The notes under the pieces are model-generated. The model was not told the DNA's origin and did no database searches. It saw only the letters and a program-made list of their open reading frames with translations. The translations under genes were made by a program, and so were the position numbers. DNA of 64,000 nucleotides from Tepidisphaeraceae bacterium. Lineage in GTDB: Bacteria; Planctomycetota; Phycisphaerae; Tepidisphaerales; Tepidisphaeraceae. Positions 45,809 through 55,284 of the stretch are shown one piece after another. The stretch spans positions 120,579-184,578 of the forward strand of contig DASYHQ010000005.1 in the NCBI GenBank assembly GCA_035998445.1. The letters are read 5' to 3'. The first letter of the stretch is position 1. Every line of letters begins with the position of its first letter.

Positions 45809-45836
45809 TTGCAAGTGAGATTCATTCTCATATGAT
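45809..45836 (+). promoter_or_regulatory. Fur-box-like palindrome inside a plus-strand promoter
   Basis: TTGCAA (45809-45814), 16 bp, TATGAT (45831-45836). The spacer holds TGAGATTCATTCTCA (45816-45830), a 7-1-7 palindrome with one mismatch in its arms and close to Fur sites of the TGAGAATnATTCTCA type. It lies in the intergenic region shared with the heme operon. Confidence 0.5.
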
Positions 45837-45944
45837 GCCGCCGCATTAGGTGTGCGCCGTGGCGCTGCGCCTGACCTCGCACCGGTCAATCCAGCGACCG
45901 CGCTTTGCGAGGCTACCGAACCTGCTGGGGAAGGACGCATCGCC

Positions 45945-46808
45945 GTGGGATTGAATCGCTCCGTCACTCGTCGTGAACCGACCGCCGGCTTCACGCTGGT
46001 CGAACTGCTCGTGGTCATCGGCATCATCGCGCTGCTGATCGGCATCTTGATGCCCAGCCTCAGCCGAGCCCGCGACTCGGCGACATCGCTGAAGAACCTG
46101 AGCAACCTGCGGCAGTTGGGCGTAGGCCTGGAGTTCTACAAGAACGAGAACAAGGGCTGGTACCCGCCGGCCAGCACGGAGATCATCCCAAAGCTGCGAT
46201 GGGCCGACTCGATCTACCCTTACATGCAGACGCAGGCGGTCTACGTGAGTCCGTGGCTCGACGACACAGACATGGCCCGCATGAAGGCACCTTGGGCGCA
46301 CACGGTTGATCCGATTACCGGGTTCAACCTGCCGACCACGGAATTCTTCGGTGGGTATGGGTACAACTACCACTACCTTGGCAACGGGCGCACGTTGGGC
46401 GGCACGGTTCGCCCGTACTACGCTAATGCGAAGTCGGTGAAGGCGTCTGCCCAGACCGTCGCGCTCGCGGATACGAACGGTACGAAGAACGGGGGTGCGG
46501 TGTGGACGAGCGCCGGCGTGTACGCGATCGATCCACCGTTAATGTCGATGAACCTCGGCTCGGGTGGGAGCCGCCGGACGGACGCGACGACCGGTCCCGG
46601 CAACTACGGTTACTCGGGTGGCAACGACGGTGACGCCACCCGCCGCGCCACGCCCGCGCAGCGAAACTACCGCAACTCGAAGGTCGCCGTCGTCTTCTGC
46701 GACGGGCACGCCGAAGCGATGACGCTCAAGGAGATGGACGACTACGACAAGGACGGCACCCCCGACAACGGTTACTGGAACGGCCGGGCCGATCCCAGTG
46801 TGCGCTAA
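45945..46808 (+). CDS. Type II secretion/pilin-like protein with C-terminal DGH segment
   Basis: About 287 residues. A type IV prepilin leader has a TAG|FTLVELLVVIGIIALL cleavage site with Glu5, followed by a hydrophobic helix. The C-terminal VAVVFCDGHAEAM is the DGH segment typical of the many pseudopilin-like proteins of planctomycetes. They are exported and processed by prepilin peptidase; individual roles are unknown. Start is uncertain: GTG at 45945 has GAAGGA upstream; the frame is open from 45852. A Fur-like site lies in its promoter region. A terminator follows. Confidence 0.85.
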   Translation: MGLNRSVTRREPTAGFTLVELLVVIGIIALLIGILMPSLSRARDSATSLKNLSNLRQLGVGLEFYKNENKGWYPPASTEIIPKLRWADSIYPYMQTQAVYVSPWLDDTDMARMKAPWAHTVDPITGFNLPTTEFFGGYGYNYHYLGNGRTLGGTVRPYYANAKSVKASAQTVALADTNGTKNGGAVWTSAGVYAIDPPLMSMNLGSGGSRRTDATTGPGNYGYSGGNDGDATRRATPAQRNYRNSKVAVVFCDGHAEAMTLKEMDDYDKDGTPDNGYWNGRADPSVR

Positions 46809-46832
46809 GCGTCACCTATTGAAAATCGGCGG

Positions 46833-46869
46833 GCCCCGCGACACAGTGCGGGGCGCGCTTTCTTCGTTT
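46833..46869 (+). terminator. Terminator after the pilin-like gene
   Basis: GCCCCGC / GCGGGGC stem, 8-nt loop, then GCGCTTTCTTCGTTTT. Confidence 0.7.
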
Positions 46870-46889
46870 TAATTAAGGCACCCCTCATC

Positions 46890-47810
46890 ATGCTCAAACG
46901 AATCGCTTCCGCGTTGCTCGTCGTCGGCGCAATGACCTCCGCGGCCTTTGCCCAGGACCCCAAGGACCTGGTCTTCATCTTCCAGAAGCAAAAGGACCCG
47001 GCCAAGATCCAATCTGATGCCGACAAAGTCGCGGCCTTCGTAAGCAAGGAAGTCGGCCTGCCGGTGAAGGCAGTTGTCCCGGGCGATTACTCGGCGTCCG
47101 TTCAGGCGCTGGTGAGCAAGAACGCCGACTTCGCGTACGTCAGCTCGTTGCCCTTCCTGCTCGCCCGCCGCGATGGTGGCGCGACGCTGTTGCTGGCCGA
47201 GGTGCGCAAGGGGGCCGACGGCGTCGAGCGGACGAACTACAACTCGATCATCGTCGTGCCGAAGGACAGCCCACTGAAATCGGTCTCCGACCTCGTGAAG
47301 AACGCCAAGGATCTGCGCATGGTCTTCACCAGCCCCACCAGCACCAGCGGTTACATCATGGCGTACTCGCGCCTGGTGAACGAGGGGCTGCTCAAGCCGC
47401 GGCAGGACCCGCGCGAGGTGTTCGAGAGCGTAGCCTTCGGTGGTGGCTATACGCAGGCGCTCGAACAACTGCTGGCCGACCGCGGTGACGTGGCGGCCGT
47501 CAGTGATTATGTGCTGGAAGGGCCGCGCGTCGACGCCTACCTGAAGCCCGAGCAGCGCGAGCAACTTCGCATCCTCACCCGCACGTCCGGCGTGCCGACC
47601 CACCTGATCGCCGCCCGCGCGGGCCTCAGCGACGAGCTGAAGAACAAGGTAAAGGCCGCGCTGCTGAAGCTCGGCCAGGAACAGCCCGAGGTGCTGGCCG
47701 ACGTGTACGGCGCGACCAAGTTCGCCGAGGTGAACGAGGACGAGCACGTCGGCAAGGTGATCGAGGCGATCGACCACGTCGGCTTGGCGATCGAAGGACT
47801 GGCGAAGTAA
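46890..47810 (+). CDS. phnD: Phosphate/phosphonate ABC transporter substrate-binding protein (PhnD/PtxB family)
   Basis: 306 residues. Signal peptide MLKRIASALLVVGAMTSAAFA, then a PhnD-type binding fold: FIFQKQKDPAKIQSDADKVA, VPGDYSASVQALVSKNADFAY, NYNSIIVVPKDSP and MVFTSPTSTSGYIMA, where the STSG loop contacts the phosphonate oxygen atoms. It captures phosphonate or phosphite in the periplasm for the fused transporter encoded 145 bp downstream. Confidence 0.9.
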   Translation: MLKRIASALLVVGAMTSAAFAQDPKDLVFIFQKQKDPAKIQSDADKVAAFVSKEVGLPVKAVVPGDYSASVQALVSKNADFAYVSSLPFLLARRDGGATLLLAEVRKGADGVERTNYNSIIVVPKDSPLKSVSDLVKNAKDLRMVFTSPTSTSGYIMAYSRLVNEGLLKPRQDPREVFESVAFGGGYTQALEQLLADRGDVAAVSDYVLEGPRVDAYLKPEQREQLRILTRTSGVPTHLIAARAGLSDELKNKVKAALLKLGQEQPEVLADVYGATKFAEVNEDEHVGKVIEAIDHVGLAIEGLAK

Positions 47811-47822
47811 GTTGGCCTGTCA

Positions 47823-47906
47823 GTCATCGTGAGGTACTCCGAAGGATCTCCCCCCGCGTATTGGTACGTAGGACGGAAGAGATCCTTTGGAGTACCTCAG
47901 GATGAC
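47823..47906. repeat. CCTGAGGTAC-family palindrome, copy 3
   Basis: Arms GTCATCGTGAGGTACTCCGA and its complement ending 47906; between phnD and the fused transporter gene. Confidence 0.88.
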
Positions 47907-47955
47907 GATCACTTCCTCACCGGCACTGGCGGAGAGGGACCAGACGCAACATCCC

Positions 47956-49578
47956 ATGACCATCGCCAACCACATCCGGCCCCACTTGGAACCGCCACCC
48001 GCGCGGCCCGCGAATGTTGCGCCGATGGCGGTCGTGCTGGATAACGTGCAGGTCGTCTACGCCGGCGGCATAGCCGCGCTGCGCGGCGTTACGCTCCACG
48101 TCGCGCGTGGCGAGCACATCTCCGTCCTTGGCGCATCGGGCAGTGGCAAGACCACGCTCATGGGCCTGCTGTCCCGTCGCGTCACCGCGACGCACGGCAA
48201 CGTGCGCGTGGATGGCCAGGTCGCAACGATCCACCAAGACCTGCGTTTAGTGAAACAGCGGACCGCACTGCAGAACGTGCTGCATGGCTGCATGGGCCGG
48301 CACAACCTGCTGCGCACGCTGGTGCGCTTCCCCGCTGCCGAGCGGAAGCGGGCGACCGAGCTGCTGCGGCGCGTGGGACTGTCGCATCGATTGAACTCAC
48401 CCGTCGGCCGGCTGAGCGGTGGTGAACAGCAGCGCGTCGCGATCGCGCGTGCGCTCATGCAGGACCCCGCGATCCTCGTGGCCGACGAACCGGTGGCGTC
48501 GCTCGATAACGCCAACGCGCGTTCGATCATGCGACTGCTGAGCGACCTACAGAAGGAACACGGCATCACGCTCGTCACGGTGCTGCACGACTGCACGCTC
48601 GCCGAGACGTTCGCCGACCGCATTATCGGCATCGAGGCGGGCAGGATCGTGCACGACGACGTCGCGTGCGACGGTCAACTGGAGGCGCGCGACAACGTAA
48701 CTTCTGGGTTGCGCGGTTTTCGCCGGTTTGAGGCCTGCCGTGCATGCGAGTCGTTCGACTCGCTGTCTCCCCTGATCGCCGATGCCAAACCCACTGTCGT
48801 AAGCCGCGCCACACCGTGGCTCTGGGCGATCGCGGCGGTCATCACGCTGGCGGCATACGCGTGGGCAATCGCGGGGCTGGAGATGGGTGGCCGGGCGGCG
48901 CAGGGGTGGCTTGAGAACGTGACGGCGTTCGCGGGGCGCATGCTGCCCAAGTCGTGGGCGCAGTTCAGGCAGATCGACTGGTGGACGCTCTGGTCCGCGA
49001 TGGTCGCCACGCTGCAGATGACGCTCGTCGGCACGACGCTGGCGGTGCTGATCTCCTGGCCACTTGCGGCGCTTGCGGCCCGCAACGTCGGGCCGGGCTG
49101 GTTGCGACCGATCACCCGCTTCGGCTTAAACGCGATCCGTAGCGTGCCGTCGATCCTCTGGGCGCTGCTGTTCGTCGCCGCCGTCGGCCTGGGGGCGTTC
49201 GCCGGTGTGCTGGCGCTGGTCGCTTATTCCATCGGCTACCTGACGAAGTTCTACTACGAAGCGTTCGAGGCGGTCGACCCCGGCGCCCCGGACGCGCTGA
49301 AGGAGATCGGCGCTGGTGGCCTGCAGCGCTTTCTGCACGCCGTCTGGCCCGCCGGCCGGGCCGCGGTGCTGTCGAGCAGTTTGTTCATGCTCGAGTACAA
49401 CGTGCGAGCCGCCAGCGTGTTGGGCATCGTGGGCGCAGGTGGCATCGGCTACGAGCTGAAGCTGCACGTCGACTACGGCAACTTCCACGTCGTCGGCGCG
49501 ATCCTGCTGATGTTGGTCGCGCTCGTGCTCGTGCTGGATGCAATCTCCAGCCGGCTCCGGGCAAAGTTGATGGCGTAG
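47956..49578 (+). CDS. phnCE: Fused PhnC-PhnE phosphonate ABC transporter (ATPase + permease)
   Basis: 540 residues from the ATG at 47956. Residues ~25-245 are the PhnC ATPase: LGASGSGKTTLMGLL (Walker A), GRLSGGEQQRVAIARAL (signature), ILVADEPVASLD (Walker B), VTVLHDCTLAE (switch His). From ~285 the chain continues as a PhnE permease: one N-terminal helix, then TLQMTLVGTTLAVLISWPLA, NAIRSVPSILWALLF and the EAA-like DALKEIGAGGLQRF. Fusion of nucleotide-binding and membrane domains is rare for importers. The frame opens at 47887 inside a repeat, so I prefer 47956, though no good SD is seen. Confidence 0.9.
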   Translation: MTIANHIRPHLEPPPARPANVAPMAVVLDNVQVVYAGGIAALRGVTLHVARGEHISVLGASGSGKTTLMGLLSRRVTATHGNVRVDGQVATIHQDLRLVKQRTALQNVLHGCMGRHNLLRTLVRFPAAERKRATELLRRVGLSHRLNSPVGRLSGGEQQRVAIARALMQDPAILVADEPVASLDNANARSIMRLLSDLQKEHGITLVTVLHDCTLAETFADRIIGIEAGRIVHDDVACDGQLEARDNVTSGLRGFRRFEACRACESFDSLSPLIADAKPTVVSRATPWLWAIAAVITLAAYAWAIAGLEMGGRAAQGWLENVTAFAGRMLPKSWAQFRQIDWWTLWSAMVATLQMTLVGTTLAVLISWPLAALAARNVGPGWLRPITRFGLNAIRSVPSILWALLFVAAVGLGAFAGVLALVAYSIGYLTKFYYEAFEAVDPGAPDALKEIGAGGLQRFLHAVWPAGRAAVLSSSLFMLEYNVRAASVLGIVGAGGIGYELKLHVDYGNFHVVGAILLMLVALVLVLDAISSRLRAKLMA

Positions 49579-49674
49579 GGGAAGTGCCGTTGACCAACGG
49601 CAGGCTGTCGTTAATTGGTCATCGGTGCTTGAACATTCACTGATGGGAAGGCCGCGCATTTCGTAATCCTGAGC

Positions 49675-49881
49675 GGGTGTTAAAGAACAGTGCCGCGTCC
49701 GCTCCGACCCTGGCATGGACGCCAGAGCCCATGCGTGTCGTGGGGCCGGAAGATTCGATTTTGCGCCTGCGGCTTGGTCAGCGCAGCGCCCGCAAATGAC
49801 ATTTCCCGTTCCAGTCCACAGGCATGGGCTCTGGCGTCCATGCCACGTGAAAGGCAAACGCGAGCATGTTCCTTAACACCC
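49675..49881. mobile_element. GGGTGTT-ended element with inner palindrome, copy 1
   Basis: Terminal repeats GGGTGTTAAAGAACA and TGTTCCTTAACACCC; inside, TGGCATGGACGCCAGAGC (49711-49734 in full) pairs perfectly over 24 bp with 49822-49845. It resembles a MITE. A related module follows the MFS gene at 51448. Confidence 0.75.
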
Positions 49882-49959
49882 TCTGAGGTACGCCGAAGGA
49901 TCTCCCCCCGTATTCAAGCGTGGAACGGAAGAGATCCTTCGGAGTACCTCAGGATGACG
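49882..49959. repeat. CCTGAGGTAC-family palindrome, copy 4
   Basis: TGAGGTACGCCGAAGGATCT and its complement ending 49959. It abuts the preceding element. The rest of the 49579-50058 gap shows nothing else. Confidence 0.85.
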
Positions 49960-50058
49960 AGTTACGCCGTTTACGTCAGTTCATTCGGGTTTGGTCATTG
50001 GTCATTCCTGAACCTCCCGCGGGACCAGAAGCGCCTCCCGTGCTATAACCCCCCTCCT

Positions 50059-51384
50059 ATGTCTGAACGCACCGATGGACCCCTGGGCGACAGCCCGGCG
50101 ATCCAGGCCCCGAAAGGGGCGCTATTTTCGATATTTCTCATTGTCCTGGTCGATTTTCTCGGCTTTGGGCTGATCATTCCGTTGTTGCCATTCTACGTGC
50201 CAGATTACGCCGAGAACCCGATGAAGGTCGCGCTGATCTTCTCGATCTACTCGGTCTGCCAGTTCGTCGGTGCGCCGATTTTGGGTTCGCTGTCCGACCG
50301 CTATGGCCGTCGACCGGTATTGATCTTTTCGCAGATCGGTAGCGCCGCGGGGTACGTGCTGCTGGGCGTGGCGTCGATGCCGGGATGGTTCGACCCGCAG
50401 ACGCGGCTGATGCTGGTCTACCTGTCGCGCGTGATCGACGGCTTCACCGGTGGCAACGTCGCGACCGCGCAGGCCTACATCTCCGACGTCACCACATCGG
50501 AAAACCGCGCCAAAGGCATGGGCATGCTCGGGGCGGCGTTCGGGATCGGCTTTTGCCTTGGGCCCTTCCTCGGTGGCGTGCTGGGGGCATACAACGTCAG
50601 CTGGCCCGCCTACGCCGCCGCCCTGCTGGCAACGCTGGCGGCGGTCACCACGTTCTTCAAGCTGCCCGAATCGCACACCAACCGCTCGACCACGGCTCGC
50701 TCGCAACATTGGCTGAGCCCCAAGCGCGTCCTGCCCGTGTTGAAGAAGCCAATCGTCGGCCAACTGCTGTTGATCGCGTTCGTCTCGATGGCGGCGTTCG
50801 TGATCATGGAAGCGACCGTCGGCCTGTTCCTGGCCAAGATCTGGGAGATAGAGGACCAGAAGACCGCTGCCCGCTTGACCGGGTGGTTCTTCGGATACGT
50901 CGGCCTGATCATCGTGATCGTGCAAGGCGGCCTGATCGGTCGGTTGACGACGCGCTTCGGTGAGTGGCGGCTGGCGATCGCCGGTGCGCTGTTCGTCGCG
51001 GTTGGGATGGGGTTCTACATCAGCGCCGGTTGGTGGCCGACGATCTTGATGATCGCGCTCGCCGGCGCCACCAATGCGATCGGCCGCAGCTTACAGGGGC
51101 CGACGCTGTCGTCGCTCATCAGCAAGTACAGCGACCCGCGGGAACAGGGCGTGGTCTTCGGTTTGTACCACGGCCTGTCGAGCATGGCCCGCGTAATCGG
51201 CCCCTTATTGGCAGGCCTGACCTACCCCTACCTGCACAACACCGGCCAATACTGGACGGCCGGCTTCATCGTGCTGATCGTCGCAGCCTGGACGGTTATC
51301 GTCCGCGCCCAAGCCCACGCGCCGGCAGGCGACACGATCAACAACCAATCCGTCGCCCAAGCCGCGGTGGCGGAGATCGAGTGA
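50059..51384 (+). CDS. MFS transporter, TetA-like
   Basis: 441 residues with twelve predicted helices. VDFLGFGLIIPLLPFY in helix 1, the motif A loop GSLSDRYGRRPVLI between helices 2 and 3, and GPFLGGVLGAY in helix 5 (antiporter motif C) place it among drug/H+ antiporters of the Tet(A) group. The exported compound is unknown. TGCTATAAC (extended -10, TATAAC at 50044-50049) ends 9 bp before the ATG. Similar repeat modules flank the gene on both sides, suggesting transfer as a cassette. Confidence 0.9.
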   Translation: MSERTDGPLGDSPAIQAPKGALFSIFLIVLVDFLGFGLIIPLLPFYVPDYAENPMKVALIFSIYSVCQFVGAPILGSLSDRYGRRPVLIFSQIGSAAGYVLLGVASMPGWFDPQTRLMLVYLSRVIDGFTGGNVATAQAYISDVTTSENRAKGMGMLGAAFGIGFCLGPFLGGVLGAYNVSWPAYAAALLATLAAVTTFFKLPESHTNRSTTARSQHWLSPKRVLPVLKKPIVGQLLLIAFVSMAAFVIMEATVGLFLAKIWEIEDQKTAARLTGWFFGYVGLIIVIVQGGLIGRLTTRFGEWRLAIAGALFVAVGMGFYISAGWWPTILMIALAGATNAIGRSLQGPTLSSLISKYSDPREQGVVFGLYHGLSSMARVIGPLLAGLTYPYLHNTGQYWTAGFIVLIVAAWTVIVRAQAHAPAGDTINNQSVAQAAVAEIE

Positions 51385-51447
51385 GGTGAAGTTCGTTTTG
51401 AAACAGCTCACGCGTTTCCCGTCAGAACCTCCACTGTCATCGTGAGA

Positions 51448-51680
51448 GGGTGTTCAATATCACTGCCGAGACCGCCTTTACCGTGGCATGGGCGTCTCGC
51501 CCATGCGTGCAGTTGTGGCGAGCGGCTTCATTTGTTGGTGCCGGCGCGTCCGAAGCAAGTGGCATAAATAGCGCCTTCTGCCCTGCTGACATGCATGGGC
51601 GAGACGCCCATGCCACGGTCGGAACGAGCGCCGCCGTGTTATTTTATTAGCTATGAGGTACTCCGAAGGATCTCTTCCGT
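51448..51680. mobile_element. GGGTGTT-ended element, copy 2, plus half CCTGAGGTAC palindrome
   Basis: Starts GGGTGTTCAATATCACTGCC. Arms 51480-51506 and 51593-51619 (core TGGCATGGGCGTCTCGCC) pair perfectly over 27 bp. At 51653-51680 TGAGGTACTCCGAAGGATCT follows, with no complementary arm. Same order and orientation as the module before the MFS gene. Confidence 0.7.
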
Positions 51681-51689
51681 GTGCGCGTA

Positions 51690-51965
51690 GGTCGGCAGAG
51701 AACGCGAAGGTGCGAAGGCAGACGCGAAGATTGGCGAAGGGTGTTGCGCGATTCTTCTTCAACCGCGCACCGGGAGCGTAGAAGTGGATAGCGCGCTCTT
51801 TGACAACTGAATACGCGGTGCCGGTAGCGCTCACCGGCGGGCCTTGCGATCACCCGATGGTGCACAATGGTGCAAAATGGTGCACGGATTCACGTTTTCG
51901 CTTGCCCAAACTGCCGCCGCGACCAAGCGTCGTCCCTCTTCGTCGCGGTCCTTCGCATCCTCCTT
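51690..51965 (-). repeat. Dispersed intergenic repeat, copy 2
   Basis: Reverse complement of 5600-5890 with many substitutions; the GTGCACCATTTTGCACC part and TCAGTTGTCAAAGA are best conserved. It fills most of the remaining space before dnaE2. Confidence 0.75.
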
Positions 51966-52011
51966 CGCGCGTTCGCGTTCTCTTCCACGTCCGCCGTTGC
52001 GCCAGCGGCGA

Positions 52012-55000
52012 TCAGTGAAAGTCGCGCGAGCGAACCTGATGCGGGGCGATCATCTGTTGCAGGTCGTGCATGCGTTTGACCATCACGTGGATCACCTGCC
52101 CCTGCCGTTGCACGTAACCGTCGGCCGCCACCATCTGGGCATGGCGGGCGGCGGGACGGTAGCGGTCGAAGATGTCGGGCTTGATGATCAGGTTGACGAT
52201 GCCCGTCTCGTCCTCGATCGTCTCGAACACGATGCCCGCCGCCGTACCGGGGCGCTGGCGGATCAGCACGAGGCCGGCCACCTTCACCCACGTGCCCTGC
52301 CGTCGCTGGTTCAACTGCGCCGCGGTGATGATCTTTATCCGCGTTAGTTCAGCGCGCAGCAGGCCGACCGGGTGACCTTTCAGCGACAGGCCGATCGTGT
52401 GGTAATCGGTGCGGACCTCCTGCTCGAGCGGCATGGGTGGCAGGAACAGGGACAGCTGTTCGCCCGGCGCCAGCGCCGGTTGTACGCCGGGCAATGGGGC
52501 GCGATGTTCGGGCAGTGCCAGCGACGCCCACAGCGCTTGCCGTCGGCCGAGCGATAGCGACCCGAACGCATCCGCCTCCGACAATCGCTCGATCGCCGAC
52601 ACCGGCAGGTTCGTTCGCTCGTGAAACGCGTCGACCGACGCAAACGCGCCGCCGACGTCCCGCGCCTGCACGATCTGCTGCGCGTGGGCGACGCGGAACC
52701 CCCGCACCATGCGAAACCCCAACCGCACCACCGGTCCGCCTTGGCCCCACGTGCGTTTGTGATCCGCGTCGGCGGCGTAACCGACCGGCACGTCTTCCAG
52801 GGTGCAGTCCCAGTCGCTGTGGTTCACGTCGACCGGGCGCACCGTCACGCCGTGCTCGCGGGCGTCGCGCACGATCTGGGCGGGCGCGTAGAAGCCCATG
52901 GGCTGGCTGTTCAACAGCGCCGCGCAGAAGGCCGCCGGGTGGTAGCGCTTCAGCCAGCAACTGGCGTACACCAGCAGTGCGAAACTGGCCGAGTGGCTTT
53001 CCGGGAAGCCGTACTCGCCGAAGCCGCGCAGTTGGTTGAAGCACTGTTCGGCGTACTGTGGCGTGTAACCGTTGGCGACCATGCCGTCGACGATCTTCCG
53101 GCCGAACGTCTCCATCGCCCCGCCGCGCTTCCACGCCGCCATCGCCCGGCGAAAGCGGTCGGCCTCTTCGGCGCTGAAGCCCGCGCCCACCATGGCGACG
53201 CGCATCGCCTGTTCCTGGAACAACGGCACGCCGAGCGTTTTGCCCAGCACCTGTTCCAGCGCCTTGCTGGGATAAGTGACCTGCTCGTCGCCGTTGCGCC
53301 GGCGGAGGTAGGGGTGGACCATGTCGCCCTGAATGGGCCCCGGGCGCACGATCGCGACCTCGATCACCAGGTCGTAGAACTTGCGCGGGCGCAAGCGCGG
53401 CAGCATCGACATCTGCGCCCGGCTTTCGATCTGGAAGACGCCGACCGTGTCGGCGTCGCAGATCATGTCGTACACGTACGGATCCTCCGCGGGGATCGCG
53501 TACATCTCGATCGCGCGCGTGCCGGGCGCGCGGTAGCCGTTGATGATCGCCAGGCACTTGCTGATGCAGGTGAGCATGCCCAGCGCCAGGATGTCGACCT
53601 TCAGGATCTTCAGCGCGTCGATGTCGTCCTTGTCCCACTCGATCACGGTGCGGTCGGGCATGGTGGCGTTCTCGATCGGCACCATGTCGGCCAGCGTGCC
53701 GCGCGTCATCACCATGCCGCCCACGTGCTGCGACAGGTGCCGCGGGAACCCCAGCAGTTGGCCGCTGAGCGCGATCACGGTGGCGATCGTGCGGTCGTTG
53801 GGGTCGAGGCCGACCTCGCGCAACTTGTCGGGGGTGAGCGTGCCGCGGTCCCACCAGTCGAGGCGCTTGGCCATCTGGTCGACGGCGTCGGCGCCGAGGC
53901 CCATGGCCTTGCCAACGTCGCGCACCGCCGACCGCCCACGGTAGGTGATCACCTCCGCCGTCATCGCCGCCCGGTGTCGACCGTACTTTTCGTAGACGTA
54001 CTGGATGACCTCCTCGCGCCGCTCGTGCTCCAGGTCGAGGTCGATGTCGGGGGGCTCGTCGCGGGCGGCGCTGACGAAGCGTTCGAACAGCACGTCGATC
54101 CGGCTGGGGTCGACCGCCGTCACCCCGATGCAGTAGCAGACCGCGCTGTTGGCCGCCGACCCGCGCCCCTGGCACAGGATGCCGCGGCTGCGCGCGTAGC
54201 GCACGAGGTCGTGGACGGTCAGGAAGTAGGCCTCGATCTTCAGCTGTTCGATCAGCACCAGCTCGTGCGCCACCTGCTGGCGCACCGAGCCGGGCACCCC
54301 ATCCGGATACCGCTCGGCCGCCCCGGTCCAGGCCAGCTCGGCGAGGTAACCGATGGCTGTCCTGCCCGCGGGCACGACCTCGTCGGCGGGGTACTCGTAG
54401 CGCAGCTCGTCGAGCGAGAACGAGCACCGCTCAGCGACCTCCACCGACCGCCGCAACGCCAGTGGCAGGTCGCGGAACAGGTGGCGCATCTCCTCCGGCG
54501 ACTTCAGGAACCGCTCGCCGTTGGGGAACAGGCGATAGCCCGCCTCCTCGATCGTGCAGCCGTGCCGCACGCAGGCCAGCATGTCCTGCAGCGGGCGGCG
54601 CGACTCGTCGTGATAGTGGACGCCGTTCGTCGCCAGCAACGGCACGTGACGCGCGCGGCCCAGCGACACCAGCTCGCGCAACCGCGGCTCGTCGCGTGAG
54701 CCGTACAGCTGCGAGACGACCAGCGACAGCCGGTCGTCGTCCCCGATTGCCTCGCACAGCTGATCGAGCGCATCGATGATCGCGTCGCGGTGCGCCGGTG
54801 GCGACTCGGGATCGATGCTGCCGGGGTCCAGCGCCATCGAGAGCCCGTCGGTGTGATTCAGCAGGTCCGCCAGGCGCAGATCGCACGTGCCCTTGGTCGC
54901 GCGGCGCTTGCCCAGCGTCAGCAGGCGACACAGGTTCGTGTACCCACCGCGATGCTCGGCGAACGCCAGCACGTCGGGCGCGTCGGTAAAGCGCAGCCGC

Positions 55001-55266
55001 ACACCGACGCACAGCTTGAGCTTCGCCTGCTTGGCCGCCTCGTGCGCACGCACGATGCCGGCAAGGCTGTTGACGTCGGCAACGCCGATGCACGCGTACC
55101 CCAGCGCCGCGGCCTGGCCGATCAATTCGTCGGCGTGCGACGCGCCGCGCAGGAACGAGAAGTTCGTCACCACGTCCAGCTCCACGTACCCAGTCGGCGT
55201 CGCCGTTGCGTCGCGTGGCGATACGACTTGCCGTGGGCGAAGTTTTGCGTCGGGCTGTTCAGGCAT
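52012..55266 (-). CDS. dnaE2: Error-prone DNA polymerase III alpha subunit (DnaE2/ImuC)
   Basis: 1084 residues. The PHP domain starts VELDVVTNFSFLRGASHADEL (ELDVVTNFSFLRGASHADE part of it), followed by the polymerase core with ARSRGILCQGRGSAANSAV, the PDIDLDLEHERREEVIQY catalytic aspartates, and a C-terminal OB fold. Length and lack of the beta-binding tau region fit DnaE2. It extends damaged templates in SOS mutagenesis together with ImuA and ImuB, whose genes precede it directly (18-bp gap). Confidence 0.96.
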   Translation of the reverse strand: MPEQPDAKLRPRQVVSPRDATATPTGYVELDVVTNFSFLRGASHADELIGQAAALGYACIGVADVNSLAGIVRAHEAAKQAKLKLCVGVRLRFTDAPDVLAFAEHRGGYTNLCRLLTLGKRRATKGTCDLRLADLLNHTDGLSMALDPGSIDPESPPAHRDAIIDALDQLCEAIGDDDRLSLVVSQLYGSRDEPRLRELVSLGRARHVPLLATNGVHYHDESRRPLQDMLACVRHGCTIEEAGYRLFPNGERFLKSPEEMRHLFRDLPLALRRSVEVAERCSFSLDELRYEYPADEVVPAGRTAIGYLAELAWTGAAERYPDGVPGSVRQQVAHELVLIEQLKIEAYFLTVHDLVRYARSRGILCQGRGSAANSAVCYCIGVTAVDPSRIDVLFERFVSAARDEPPDIDLDLEHERREEVIQYVYEKYGRHRAAMTAEVITYRGRSAVRDVGKAMGLGADAVDQMAKRLDWWDRGTLTPDKLREVGLDPNDRTIATVIALSGQLLGFPRHLSQHVGGMVMTRGTLADMVPIENATMPDRTVIEWDKDDIDALKILKVDILALGMLTCISKCLAIINGYRAPGTRAIEMYAIPAEDPYVYDMICDADTVGVFQIESRAQMSMLPRLRPRKFYDLVIEVAIVRPGPIQGDMVHPYLRRRNGDEQVTYPSKALEQVLGKTLGVPLFQEQAMRVAMVGAGFSAEEADRFRRAMAAWKRGGAMETFGRKIVDGMVANGYTPQYAEQCFNQLRGFGEYGFPESHSASFALLVYASCWLKRYHPAAFCAALLNSQPMGFYAPAQIVRDAREHGVTVRPVDVNHSDWDCTLEDVPVGYAADADHKRTWGQGGPVVRLGFRMVRGFRVAHAQQIVQARDVGGAFASVDAFHERTNLPVSAIERLSEADAFGSLSLGRRQALWASLALPEHRAPLPGVQPALAPGEQLSLFLPPMPLEQEVRTDYHTIGLSLKGHPVGLLRAELTRIKIITAAQLNQRRQGTWVKVAGLVLIRQRPGTAAGIVFETIEDETGIVNLIIKPDIFDRYRPAARHAQMVAADGYVQRQGQVIHVMVKRMHDLQQMIAPHQVRSRDFH

Positions 55267-55284
55267 GACGTGCGGTTCCCTCGT

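Noticed and set aside
52621..54699. 692-codon plus-strand frame opposite dnaE2
   Set aside because: Antisense of a well-supported polymerase gene; no family resemblance.
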